Source: Buchnera aphidicola (Cinara kochiana kochiana) (GTDB lineage Bacteria > Pseudomonadota > Gammaproteobacteria > Enterobacterales > Enterobacteriaceae). From it: a stretch of 64,000 bases of DNA. The position numbers were made by a program, and so were the translations under genes. The stretch covers positions 186,001-250,000 of the forward strand of contig NZ_LR217707.1 in NCBI RefSeq assembly GCF_900698905.1. The letters run 5' to 3'. Below, in pieces: positions 30,020 to 40,655 of this stretch. The notes under the pieces are model-generated. The model was not told where the DNA came from and ran no database searches. It worked only from the letters and a program-made list of their open reading frames with translations. Numbering within the stretch: the stretch's first letter is position 1; each line of letters opens with the position of its first letter.

Positions 30020-30820
30020 TTAAATTATTTTTTGGTTTAAAATACGTGTTTTTTTTAAAATAAATTTTAATATATTAGCTTGTCCAACTAATAACATATT
30101 ATTTTTAATATAATTATGTCCGCCTAAAAAATCTGTTATTAATGCGCCGGATTCTCGGATTTGTAATTCTCCAAAAGCAATACGCACAAATTTTTCATTA
30201 AATCCAATATATGCATTTATTTTTCCAGAAGATAAATATGCTAAATCTAAAATTGAGCATCCTGTTTGTCGTAAAGATATTTTCTCTTGTAGTAATTGTT
30301 GTGTTAATGATGTATATAGATAAGTGTTTTTTATATTTTTTTTTTTAAAATAAATAGCTATAATTTTATTTTGAACGTGATCTTTATATTCACAACATCT
30401 AGCACGAAAACCATTTAATTGAGCGCCTTGACCGTTAATAGCTGTGAATAAATCATTTTTAATAGGATCATATATTACTGATATACATATTCTATTTTTT
30501 TCTTTTATAAGTATAGATAAACAAAAATGTGGAATTTTTTTAATAAAGTTGATTGTTCCATTTAACGGATTCACTAACCATTGATAATTATCATCAATAA
30601 TTTTTTTTTTAGAACATGTATTGATAATAGAATGTTTGGGATATGATTGATGTATAATAGAAGAAATTGATAAAAATACTTTTTCTCTTATTTTATATAT
30701 ACAATGTAAAAATTTGGATTTTTCTGTAACACATTCTATATTTTTCGAATCATAATATTGTGAAATAATTTTCCCGCCTACTCGAATAGCTCTAATAGCT
30801 ATATTTAGTATAGGATTCAT
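30020..30820 (-). CDS. suhB: SuhB-like inositol monophosphatase-fold protein lacking its metal ligands
   Basis: In E. coli SuhB is both an inositol-1-monophosphatase and a partner of the Nus factors in rRNA antitermination and ribosome maturation. Here the protein is full length (266 residues, E. coli 267) and the fold-defining stretches are conserved: PILNIAIRA at the start, IYDPIKNDLFTAINGQGAQL, RQTGCSILDLAY and ITDFLGGHNY. The catalytic residues are not. E. coli D44 is K43, E67 is T68, D84 and D87 of WVIDPLDGT are N84 and N87 in WLVNPLNGT, and D212 of PWDFAAGE is R213 in FVRIAFGE. With all Mg ligands gone it cannot be a normal phosphatase. A structural, RNA-polymerase-related role is inferred. 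Confidence 0.9.
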   Translation of the reverse strand: MNPILNIAIRAIRVGGKIISQYYDSKNIECVTEKSKFLHCIYKIREKVFLSISSIIHQSYPKHSIINTCSKKKIIDDNYQWLVNPLNGTINFIKKIPHFCLSILIKEKNRICISVIYDPIKNDLFTAINGQGAQLNGFRARCCEYKDHVQNKIIAIYFKKKNIKNTYLYTSLTQQLLQEKISLRQTGCSILDLAYLSSGKINAYIGFNEKFVRIAFGELQIRESGALITDFLGGHNYIKNNMLLVGQANILKFILKKTRILNQKII

Positions 30821-30857
30821 ATAATAATTTTCCCGTATTTTAACATAAATTTAAATA

Positions 30858-30908
30858 TTATTAAAAATAGATTAATTTTTATAATAAAAATTAATCTATT
30901 TTTAATAA
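30858..30908. repeat. 24-bp perfect inverted repeat between suhB and rlmN
   Basis: Positions 30858-30881 are exactly complementary to 30885-30908 around a three-base centre (TAA). The arms contain one G-C pair (in TAGATTAA) and otherwise A-T pairs. The repeat sits between the divergent starts of suhB and rlmN, 38 bases from suhB and about 90 bases from rlmN, so a simple terminator role is not expected. It may be a regulatory or cruciform site, or fold in the 5' leader of one of the two mRNAs. Confidence 0.7.
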
Positions 30909-31000
30909 ATTATTTATTATATACTTATTTTTAATAAATTTAAAAAATTTATTTATATTTTAATATTTAAATAATATTAACTGATATATATTAGGAAATA

Positions 31001-32089
31001 ATGATGTTAAAAAAAAATAAAAAAAAAATAAATTTATTAGATTTAAATTTAAAAAAAATGATAGATTTTTTCTTACAGTTAGGAGAAAAAAAATTTAGAG
31101 CAATACAAATGATGGAATGGATTTATAAAAAATATTGTATAAATTTTAATAAAATGCATAATTTAAGTAATATTTTAAAACATAAATTAAAAAATGTATC
31201 CGTAATTCAGTTACCGCAATGTTCAGAAGAAAAAAAATCAAATGACGGAACAATAAAATGGAAATTTTTATTTAATACTGAATTTGTTGAAACTGTATAT
31301 ATTCCAGAAAAAAATCGTGCTACTTTATGTATTTCATCACAAGCAGGTTGTGCGTTAAAATGTAATTTTTGCGCTACAGGTAAATTAGGATATACTCGTA
31401 ATTTATTAGTTTCGGAGATTATTGGTCAAATATGGTTTGTTATAAATAAAATACATCAATTTAAATTAAAAAATTATATATTACACCCTATAACAAATAT
31501 TGTAATGATGGGTATGGGAGAACCTTTATTAAATTTACGTAATATAATTCCTGTTATAGATATTATTATAGATAAAAATGGTTTTAATTTTTCTAAAAAT
31601 AAGGTAACTCTATCTACAGCTGGTATTGTTCCCGCAATAAATAAAATTGCAGGCAAAATAGATATTTCATTAGCTATTTCCCTGCATGCACCTAATGATA
31701 ATATTCGTGACATGATTATGCCAATTAATAAAGTTTACAATATAAACATGTTATTATTATCAATTAAAAATTATCTAAGTAAATCTACCGCAAATCGTGG
31801 TATAGTAACCATTGAATATATTATGTTATTGAATATTAATGATAGCATATCTCATGCTAAAGAATTATCAGTTTTATTAAAAAATATACCATGTAAAATT
31901 AATTTAATTCCGTGGAATCCTATAAAAAATTCTTTTTATCAATGCAGTAGTTACGAAAAAATTATTATTTTTTCAAATTACTTAAAAAATAAAGGTTTTA
32001 TTGTTACAATTAGAAAGAACAGAGGTTCTGATATTGATGCTGCTTGTGGGCAACTAATTGGAAAAAATATTTCCCAAGTAAATATATAA
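31001..32089 (+). CDS. rlmN: Dual-specificity 23S rRNA/tRNA adenine-C2 methyltransferase
   Basis: Radical SAM enzyme methylating C2 of A2503 in 23S rRNA and A37 in some tRNAs. The protein has 362 residues (E. coli 384). The cluster motif C117-x3-C121-x2-C124 lies in CALKCNFCATG. The methyl-carrying cysteine is C349 in DIDAACGQL, and GMGEPLLN is the SAM-binding GGE-like motif. TTAGGA lies just before two adjacent ATG codons (31001 and 31004); spacing suits the second slightly better. rodZ and ispG, which lie between rlmN and hisS in E. coli, are missing; only about 100 bases separate the two genes here. Confidence 0.95.
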   Translation: MMLKKNKKKINLLDLNLKKMIDFFLQLGEKKFRAIQMMEWIYKKYCINFNKMHNLSNILKHKLKNVSVIQLPQCSEEKKSNDGTIKWKFLFNTEFVETVYIPEKNRATLCISSQAGCALKCNFCATGKLGYTRNLLVSEIIGQIWFVINKIHQFKLKNYILHPITNIVMMGMGEPLLNLRNIIPVIDIIIDKNGFNFSKNKVTLSTAGIVPAINKIAGKIDISLAISLHAPNDNIRDMIMPINKVYNINMLLLSIKNYLSKSTANRGIVTIEYIMLLNINDSISHAKELSVLLKNIPCKINLIPWNPIKNSFYQCSSYEKIIIFSNYLKNKGFIVTIRKNRGSDIDAACGQLIGKNISQVNI

Positions 32090-32192
32090 TAATCAATGTT
32101 TTATTTTTGTTAGTTTTTTTAAAATATTAATATTTTTGATGTATAGAAATTTAATTAAATTAATAATTTTAATATAGGAATGTTAATTTTTT

Positions 32193-33470
32193 ATGAGTAT
32201 AAAATATCAATCAATTAGAGGTATGCACGATCTTCTTCCTTGTGATACTTATTATTTAAATACAATTGAAAAAAAAATTAAAAATATATTATATAGTCAT
32301 GCTTATTTTGAAATTCGTTTTCCAATTGTTGAAAAAACACAATTATTTGAAAAAGCCATTGGCAATAATACCGATATTATTCACAAAGAAATGTATAATT
32401 TTTGGGATAAAAAACAAAATAAAATTTCTTTAAGGCCAGAAGGAACAGTGAGTTGTATTCGTGCATGTATACAAAATAATATATTTTATGATTCTCAAAT
32501 TCAAAAATTATGGTACCACGGTCCCATGTTTCGTTACGAAAGACCACAAAAAGGACGTTTTAGACAATTTTATCAATTAGGAGTAGAATTTTTTGGTTTA
32601 AAAAATTATATTACTGATTATGAAGTTATTATGTTAACTACTGAAATTTGGAAAAAATTAAATTTATTACAATATTTAAAATTAGAAATAAATTCAATTG
32701 GCCAAATACCAGATAGAAAAATTTTTGCATCAGAGTTAATAAATTTTTTTAAACAACATATTTCTCAATTAACTCAACATGAAAAAAAATTACTATCTAC
32801 TAATCCTATTCGTATTTTAGATAGTAAAAATATTTATATACAAAAATTACTAAAATTTGCGCCGATATTAAATAACTATTTAAATATAAATTCATATATG
32901 CGTTTTAAAAAACTGTGTAAGCTATTAAGTCAATCAAAAATAAATTATAAAATAAATAATCGATTAGTTAGAGGATTAGATTATTATAACGATACTGTTT
33001 TTGAATGGACTTCAAAATATTTAGGATCACAACATACTATTTGTGCTGGTGGTCGTTATGATAATTTAGTAGAATATTTAGGCGGTAAAAAAAACGCAGC
33101 TATTGGTTTTGCAATTGGTATGGATAGATTATTCATCCTAAAAAAATTATTTAACCCTAATTATTTTAAAAATTTTTTTATAGATATAAATATTATTTTT
33201 TTACAATCTATTTATTCAGTATTTGCAATATATCTATCTAATAGATTACGTTTAATATGGCCGAAATTTAGAATAAATACTTCTTTAAAAATACTAAAAA
33301 ATAATAATTATAAAAATATATCAAAAAAAATAAAATCAAATTTTTTATTAATTTTAGAACCTAATATGCTAAATATGAATAAAATTTTAATTAAAAATGT
33401 ATTCAAAAAAACAAAAAAAATTATTTCAATTAATCGTATTTTTAAACGTCCATGCGTTTTTATTAATTAA
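32193..33470 (+). CDS. hisS: Histidyl-tRNA synthetase
   Basis: Class II synthetase charging tRNA-His. The protein has 425 residues (E. coli 424). Motif 2 is in MFRYERPQKGRFRQFYQLG at about residues 111-129, the histidine-binding loops are RGLDYYNDTVFEW and the GG-rich CAGGRYDNLVEYLGG, and motif 3 is AIGFAIGMDRLF at about 308-319. The C-terminal anticodon-binding domain is strongly diverged and lysine/asparagine rich, as for other accessory domains in this genome. It follows rlmN on the same strand and precedes glyA. Confidence 0.96.
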   Translation: MSIKYQSIRGMHDLLPCDTYYLNTIEKKIKNILYSHAYFEIRFPIVEKTQLFEKAIGNNTDIIHKEMYNFWDKKQNKISLRPEGTVSCIRACIQNNIFYDSQIQKLWYHGPMFRYERPQKGRFRQFYQLGVEFFGLKNYITDYEVIMLTTEIWKKLNLLQYLKLEINSIGQIPDRKIFASELINFFKQHISQLTQHEKKLLSTNPIRILDSKNIYIQKLLKFAPILNNYLNINSYMRFKKLCKLLSQSKINYKINNRLVRGLDYYNDTVFEWTSKYLGSQHTICAGGRYDNLVEYLGGKKNAAIGFAIGMDRLFILKKLFNPNYFKNFFIDINIIFLQSIYSVFAIYLSNRLRLIWPKFRINTSLKILKNNNYKNISKKIKSNFLLILEPNMLNMNKILIKNVFKKTKKIISINRIFKRPCVFIN

Positions 33471-33583
33471 CTATTACAATATGAAAATAAATATCATTTA
33501 TTTAAAATAATTTTAATTAATGAAATATTTATAAAATTTTTTAAAAAATAAAACGAATATTTTAATATAAGTACAATATAATC

Positions 33584-34834
33584 ATGATAAATAAAACACT
33601 AAAAAAAACAGATTTAAAAATCTGGAATCTAATTAACAAAGAAAAAATTAGACAAGAATCATATATTAATTTAATTGCATCTGAAAATTATGCAAGTTCT
33701 TCTATACTAGAAGCGCAAGGTTCTTGTTTAACTAACAAATATGCAGAAGGATATATCGGAAATCGTTTTTATAATGGATGTAAAATTATTGATCATATTG
33801 AATCTATTGCCATTCGTAGAGCAAAAAAATTATTTAATGTTGATTATGCTAATGTTCAACCTCATTCAGGTTCACAAGCTAATTTTGCAATATTTCAGGC
33901 TTTGCTAAAACCACAGGATGTTATATTAGGGATGAATTTAAATCATGGCGGACATTTAACTCATGGATCAACTGTCAATTTTTCAGGAAAAATATATAAA
34001 TCTTACACATATGGTGTTAATAAAAAAGGTGATATAGATTATGAAGAATTTAAGCATTTATGTATTTTGCATCATCCTAAATTAATTATTGGTGGGTTTT
34101 CAGCATATTCAGGAATATGTGATTGGAAATATATGCGTAAAATTGCTGATAAAATTAATGCATATTTTTTAGTAGATATTTCACATGTTGCAGGTTTAAT
34201 TATAGCTGGATTATATCCAAATCCATTAAATTATGCTCACGTAGTTAGCACTACAACACATAAAACTTTAGGCGGACCAAGAGGAGGTTTGATTATATCT
34301 AAAAATGGAAATAAACAATTATATTCAAAATTAGATGCGTCTGTGTTTCCCGGTACTCAAGGCGGGCCTTTAATGCATGTCATTGCAGCTAAAGCAGTTG
34401 CTTTTAAAGAAGCTTTGAATAAAAAATTTTCATTATTACAAAAAAATATTTTATTTTTTTCTAAAAAAATGGTTAAAGTATTTTTAAAAAGAAAATTTAC
34501 AGTTATATTAAAAAAAACAGAAAATCATTTGTTTTTAATAGATGTATCAAAACAGGGATTAACGGGAAAAGAAGCCAGTAATATTCTTTCTCATGCAGGA
34601 ATTATTGTCAACAAAAATACTATTCCTAATGATTGTAAAAATCCGTTTATTACGTCAGGAATTCGTATCGGTACTCCGGCAATAGTTAAGCGTAATATTA
34701 AAATTAATGATGTTATTAAGATAACTAATTGGATATGTGATATTTTAAGCAATCCTTATGATTTATTACAAATAAAAAGTATTAGAAAAAAAATAAAAAT
34801 AATATGTAAAAATTATCCAATATATAAGATATAA
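33584..34834 (+). CDS. glyA: Serine hydroxymethyltransferase
   Basis: Interconverts serine and glycine with transfer of a one-carbon unit to tetrahydrofolate; it is the main source of glycine and C1 units. The protein has 416 residues (E. coli 417). Pyridoxal phosphate binds K227 in VSTTTHKTLGGPRGG. The N-terminal LIASENYAS and NKYAEGYIGNRFYNGC stretches and the C-terminal RIGTPA are all conserved. It faces pgl, with a hairpin terminator between them. Its substrate serine comes through the serC pathway step encoded at 53641-54729. Confidence 0.97.
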   Translation: MINKTLKKTDLKIWNLINKEKIRQESYINLIASENYASSSILEAQGSCLTNKYAEGYIGNRFYNGCKIIDHIESIAIRRAKKLFNVDYANVQPHSGSQANFAIFQALLKPQDVILGMNLNHGGHLTHGSTVNFSGKIYKSYTYGVNKKGDIDYEEFKHLCILHHPKLIIGGFSAYSGICDWKYMRKIADKINAYFLVDISHVAGLIIAGLYPNPLNYAHVVSTTTHKTLGGPRGGLIISKNGNKQLYSKLDASVFPGTQGGPLMHVIAAKAVAFKEALNKKFSLLQKNILFFSKKMVKVFLKRKFTVILKKTENHLFLIDVSKQGLTGKEASNILSHAGIIVNKNTIPNDCKNPFITSGIRIGTPAIVKRNIKINDVIKITNWICDILSNPYDLLQIKSIRKKIKIICKNYPIYKI

Positions 34835-34947
34835 AATTTTTTTTTATTTAAAAAATTTAATTTAAATAAAAATTATTATAATTTATAAAATCTAGACAAT
34901 AGATATAATTAAAAATTATTTTCTTATTTAAAAAAATATATAAATAT

Positions 34948-34981
34948 TTTATGTTACATAATATATGTAACATAAATTTTT
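34948..34981. terminator. Bidirectional terminator hairpin between glyA and pgl
   Basis: TTTATGTTACAT (34948-34959) pairs perfectly with ATGTAACATAAA (34965-34976) across a five-base loop, followed on the plus strand by TTTTTATTT and preceded by an A-rich run that would be T-rich on the other strand. It sits between two convergent genes, as expected for a shared terminator. Confidence 0.65.
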
Positions 34982-35025
34982 ATTTATATATTCTTAACAT
35001 ATTATAATCTATATAACATTATTTA

Positions 35026-36066
35026 TCATTCAATTAATACCCATAAAGGATTATTTCCTATAGATATTTCTTTTTTTACTGCCAAATAACCAGTATGATT
35101 ATTAATACGATATATCATCATAGAATTTGAAATTTCTCCTACTACTATTAATATTTTTCCATCCTTACTGATGCAAAATGATCGAGGCTGTAATATAGTT
35201 TTATAAGTATATTTATGTAATAAAATACCTGTAGTATCATTAATACTAAAAAACGAAATAATACTATGAAATCGATCACAAGCATATAAATATTTTTTAC
35301 TAGGGTGTATGTGGATATCTGAAGCCCAAAAATGATGTGTTTGAGCGTCTGATATTAATGAAATTGATTGTATCAATATTAATGTAATCAATTGATTATC
35401 AATTTTCCAAACATCAATTGTTCCATTTAATTCATTTATAGAATACACAAAAGGATTTAAAGGATGAAATACCATATGTCTCGGACCACTTTTTTGTACA
35501 GTATATACAATATTTTTTAATACTATAGTAATTTTAGTATTTTTTTTAAAAAAGATACTATAAATATATATTTTGTTTTCTTTAAGAGCAGATACAAATA
35601 TTAAGTTATATTTATAATGTATTTTAATACAATGACATCCTTGAATATTTTTCACAATACAACTAATATTATTAATTAATCCAATTGAATTTAATGAAAA
35701 TGTTTTAAATCTATTACCGTGATATGATGCCATTAATAAAACTGTTTTATTTTTATTTAAAGAAATATAATTAGGTGTATGAGATAATTTAATTTCATGA
35801 ATTTTTTTAAATTGATTGTTTAAATATTTTTTATATGTAACAATTTTATTATTAATTGTTTCTCCAACATATAATAATTTGTCTTTTTGATTATATTTTA
35901 AAGGTTGAGGGTATCCGGTTGTATAAAAAATAGATTTTTTTAATAAAATATAATTTTCTGTTAAAGTCCAGTGTTCAATATGCTTATTAAGCGAACAAGA
36001 AATAAAAATATTTTTTTTCATATATTTTCCAACAAAAGATATGTCAATAAAATTATTTATTTTCAA
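35026..36066 (-). CDS. pgl: 6-phosphogluconolactonase (seven-bladed propeller type)
   Basis: Hydrolyses 6-phosphogluconolactone to 6-phosphogluconate in the oxidative pentose phosphate pathway, right after Zwf (62529-63995). The protein has 346 residues (E. coli Pgl/YbhE 331) and belongs to the lactonase beta-propeller family. Repeating blade segments are visible, with conserved stretches GPRHMVFHPLNPFVYSINEL at about residues 195-214, HPSKKYLYACDRFHSIISFF, and QPRSFCISKDGKILIV near the C-terminus. In E. coli it lies near bioA; no biotin genes are present between glyA and pgl here. Confidence 0.93.
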   Translation of the reverse strand: MKINNFIDISFVGKYMKKNIFISCSLNKHIEHWTLTENYILLKKSIFYTTGYPQPLKYNQKDKLLYVGETINNKIVTYKKYLNNQFKKIHEIKLSHTPNYISLNKNKTVLLMASYHGNRFKTFSLNSIGLINNISCIVKNIQGCHCIKIHYKYNLIFVSALKENKIYIYSIFFKKNTKITIVLKNIVYTVQKSGPRHMVFHPLNPFVYSINELNGTIDVWKIDNQLITLILIQSISLISDAQTHHFWASDIHIHPSKKYLYACDRFHSIISFFSINDTTGILLHKYTYKTILQPRSFCISKDGKILIVVGEISNSMMIYRINNHTGYLAVKKEISIGNNPLWVLIE

Positions 36067-36307
36067 TAATATATAAAATATTATATAAACATTTGATAGT
36101 AATTATTAATAATTTGTAAAATATTTATTATTACAATTAAGTTTTAATAACAGATTATATTTGATCTCTGTTTTTAGAGTTAATGTATTTAAAAATAATA
36201 TTTTACAAGATATCATTATTATATAAGTATTTAAAATACTACACAGTTAATTATTTGTTAATATTTATATATAAAATACTAGATATCATCAAATAAAATT
36301 AATACAC

Positions 36308-38395
36308 TTAATAAGATTTAAGGATATCATATAAGAATTTTTTAACCCATAATAAACTCTTTTGATCATCATTAAATGATTTACTATAAGATAATTTATC
36401 TGTTGATAATTTCCAGTATTGTGGATTTTTTATTATTTTTTCGTATAACCAATTAATATTTAGAATATTCTTTTTATAAAAAAATATATATATTTTTGTA
36501 AAAGAAAATTGAATTTTTTTTATTCCTATTTTGGAAGACATAATTTTTATTATAGTTAATAAAAATAAATTTTCTGCATATTTCGGTAATTTTCCAAATA
36601 AATGGTATATTTTATTTTTAACAGCTTTTAATTTTTTATTATTGTTAATACGCGATATTTTTTTATAAAACATTAATCGAATATTAATATCATTAATATA
36701 ACTTTCAGGTAAAATTGCTGATACATGTAGTTGAATATCTACATGCATATTATTTAAATGTAGTTCACTAAGTGCAGTTGTGTCTTTATTTTTTGTAATT
36801 GTGTTAATGGCATTATTTAAAAATTTTTTATATAATTCAATACCGATAGTGTTAATATGTCCGCTCTGATTTTTTCCTAATAATTCTCCGACCCCTCTAA
36901 TTTCTGAATCATATGTAGACAATATAAAACCAGCACCTAAACTTGTAAAAGATTTAATTAAATTTAATCTTTTTTCTGCTTTTTTATTAATTTTTATACG
37001 ATTTGATATAAAAAAAAACGCATAAGCTTGTCTTGTGGAACGACCAATACGACCCCTTAACTGATGTAATTGCGATAAACCAAATTGATCTGCATGTTCT
37101 ATAATCATCGTATTAACATTACTAATGTGAATTCCAGTGTCTATGATAGTAGTACTTAGTAATATATCAAAAGATTTTTTCAAAAAATCACACATAATGT
37201 TATATAAATCTTTACGATGCATTTTTCCATGACTAATTTGAATACGTGCTTCCGGTATTAATTTAGATAAATATTTTTTTTTATATTCAATATTTTTGAT
37301 TTTATTATATATATAATATATTTGTCCGCCTCGTTTTAATTCTTTAAGAACTGCTTTTCTTACAGTTTTTGAATTAAATTTTTGAACAAAAGTTTTTATA
37401 GTTAAGCGTTTTTTAGGAGGTGTTGATATAATAGACAAATCTCTAATTCCTAAAGAAGACATATGAAGAGTTCTAGGAATTGGAGTAGCTGTTAATGTTA
37501 ATACATCTATATTTATATATAATCTTTTTATTATTTCTTTATGATGTACACCAAACCGGTGTTCTTCGTCTATAATAAGTAATCCTAAATTTTTCCATAT
37601 TAAATTTTTTGATAAAATTTTATGAGTGCCTATTAAAATATTTATTTGTCCATTTTTTATTTTATATTTAATTAATAATTCTTTTTTAGTAGAAGTAAAA
37701 CGCGAATATGTATTAATATTATACGAATATTTAGAAAATCTATTTTTAAATGTTTTATAATGTTGTTGAGCTAATAATGTAGTTGGTACTAATAAAGCAA
37801 CTTGTTTGTGATTATCTAAAGCTATAAAAGCAGCTCGCATTGCTATTTCAGTTTTTCCAAAACCTACATCTCCACACAATAATCTATCCATAGGAACAGG
37901 TTTCATCATATCACTAATAATTTCTTGAACAGATTTTTTTTGATCATCTGTAATTAAATAAGAACATTGATTACAAAAATTTTCATATTGAAGAATATTT
38001 TTTTTAAAAGAAAACCCCTTTCTTAAAATACGATGAGATCTATTATCAATTAATTGAACAGCTACATCATAAATTTTTTTTTTTGTTTTATTACGTTCTA
38101 ATAACCATTTCTTACTACTCAATGTATGTAGTGGTACTTCTGAAGATGTAATAGGATTATAGGAATAAATTAAATCAATAGATGTAACAGGAACATATAA
38201 TTTTGCTTGATCAGCATACATTAATATACAATATTCCGCTATTACACCGTTAGTATTTAAAGTACATAATCCAATATATCTACCAATACCGTATTTAACA
38301 TGTACTACTAATTGATTTTTATGAAATATTTTTGTTGTTGAAGTTAATTCAGAAAAATTATTTTTTTTATCTTTTATTGCTGTAAAATGTTTCAT
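36308..38395 (-). CDS. mfd: Mfd, transcription-repair coupling factor, N-terminally reduced
   Basis: In E. coli this 1,148-residue translocase removes stalled RNA polymerase and recruits UvrA. Here only 695 residues remain. The protein begins shortly before the RNA-polymerase-interacting domain (NQLVVHVKYGIGRYIGL, residues 27-43, to about 75). The motor follows: Walker A GDVGFGKT at 175-182, DEEH at 274-277, TATPIPRTLHMS, and QLRGRIGRSTRQAYAFFF. A short C-terminal domain ends the protein. The UvrB-homology domains that bind UvrA and DNA are absent. A TAA directly precedes the ATG in frame and no relic of the missing part is visible upstream, so the loss is a clean truncation. An RNA polymerase-remodelling role without excision repair is inferred. 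Confidence 0.93.
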   Translation of the reverse strand: MKHFTAIKDKKNNFSELTSTTKIFHKNQLVVHVKYGIGRYIGLCTLNTNGVIAEYCILMYADQAKLYVPVTSIDLIYSYNPITSSEVPLHTLSSKKWLLERNKTKKKIYDVAVQLIDNRSHRILRKGFSFKKNILQYENFCNQCSYLITDDQKKSVQEIISDMMKPVPMDRLLCGDVGFGKTEIAMRAAFIALDNHKQVALLVPTTLLAQQHYKTFKNRFSKYSYNINTYSRFTSTKKELLIKYKIKNGQINILIGTHKILSKNLIWKNLGLLIIDEEHRFGVHHKEIIKRLYINIDVLTLTATPIPRTLHMSSLGIRDLSIISTPPKKRLTIKTFVQKFNSKTVRKAVLKELKRGGQIYYIYNKIKNIEYKKKYLSKLIPEARIQISHGKMHRKDLYNIMCDFLKKSFDILLSTTIIDTGIHISNVNTMIIEHADQFGLSQLHQLRGRIGRSTRQAYAFFFISNRIKINKKAEKRLNLIKSFTSLGAGFILSTYDSEIRGVGELLGKNQSGHINTIGIELYKKFLNNAINTITKNKDTTALSELHLNNMHVDIQLHVSAILPESYINDINIRLMFYKKISRINNNKKLKAVKNKIYHLFGKLPKYAENLFLLTIIKIMSSKIGIKKIQFSFTKIYIFFYKKNILNINWLYEKIIKNPQYWKLSTDKLSYSKSFNDDQKSLLWVKKFLYDILKSY

Positions 38396-39968
<1,573 letters not shown>

Positions 39969-40017
39969 TTTTATTTATTTATATATACATTGCATATTTA
40001 AAATTTTAAATATATTC

Positions 40018-40061
40018 TGACAGTATTCAATAATATTTATTTTGATACTGTCAAATATTTA
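40018..40061. terminator. Terminator hairpin between convergent gapA and fldA
   Basis: TGACAGTATT (40018-40027) pairs with GATACTGTCA (40044-40053), nine Watson-Crick pairs plus a T-G wobble, followed by AATATTTATTTTTT. It contains three G-C pairs, unusual for this intergenic sequence, and lies midway between the stops of gapA and fldA, so it probably ends both. Confidence 0.7.
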
Positions 40062-40118
40062 TTTTTTCAATTTATTAATAATTATTAATAAATAATTACT
40101 TAACATATATTAATTTAA

Positions 40119-40655
40119 TTAATTTAATTTATTGTTAGAATGTAAAATATTAATTTCTGAATTTACTAATTTTAACCATCTTTTAATGCGTTGATTACTT
40201 AAATGAGATTGATTATCTTCGTCAAGCGGTAATCCAAAAAAATGTGTTTTATTTTTTTGAGCTTTAGAAAATTCAAAATAATAATCTGTTATTGGCCAAG
40301 ATCCAACCAATTGAACACTTTTTTTTTTTAAAAGATGATACATAATTCCAATAGCATCACAAAAATATTCTGAATAATCTTCTTGATCACCGCATCCAAA
40401 AAGAGCAACAATTTTATTTTTTAGATTTATTTTTTTTAATTGTTGTAACGATTCTTCCCAATCACACTGCAATTCTCCATAATACCATGTAGATATTCCT
40501 AAAAATAAGATATTAAAATCTTCCATTTTATTTAATGAAATATTAGAAATATCAAAAACATTAGATTGGCTTATCCCTATAATTTTTTGTATAATATAAG
40601 AAATTTTTTCTGTATTTCCAGTATCACTACCATAGAAAATACCTACTTGATCCAT
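40119..40655 (-). CDS. fldA: Flavodoxin I
   Basis: Small FMN-containing electron carrier serving radical SAM and other reductive enzymes. From the ATG at 40655 it has 178 residues (E. coli 176); AGAAGG lies six bases before that ATG, and the longer open frame to 40691 would add residues not found in the family. The FMN phosphate loop GSDTGNTE, the WYYGE loop and the GDQEDYSEYFCDAIG motif are all intact. LipA and RlmN in this window are possible clients, since radical SAM enzymes need a one-electron donor. Confidence 0.96.
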   Translation of the reverse strand: MDQVGIFYGSDTGNTEKISYIIQKIIGISQSNVFDISNISLNKMEDFNILFLGISTWYYGELQCDWEESLQQLKKINLKNKIVALFGCGDQEDYSEYFCDAIGIMYHLLKKKSVQLVGSWPITDYYFEFSKAQKNKTHFFGLPLDEDNQSHLSNQRIKRWLKLVNSEINILHSNNKLN

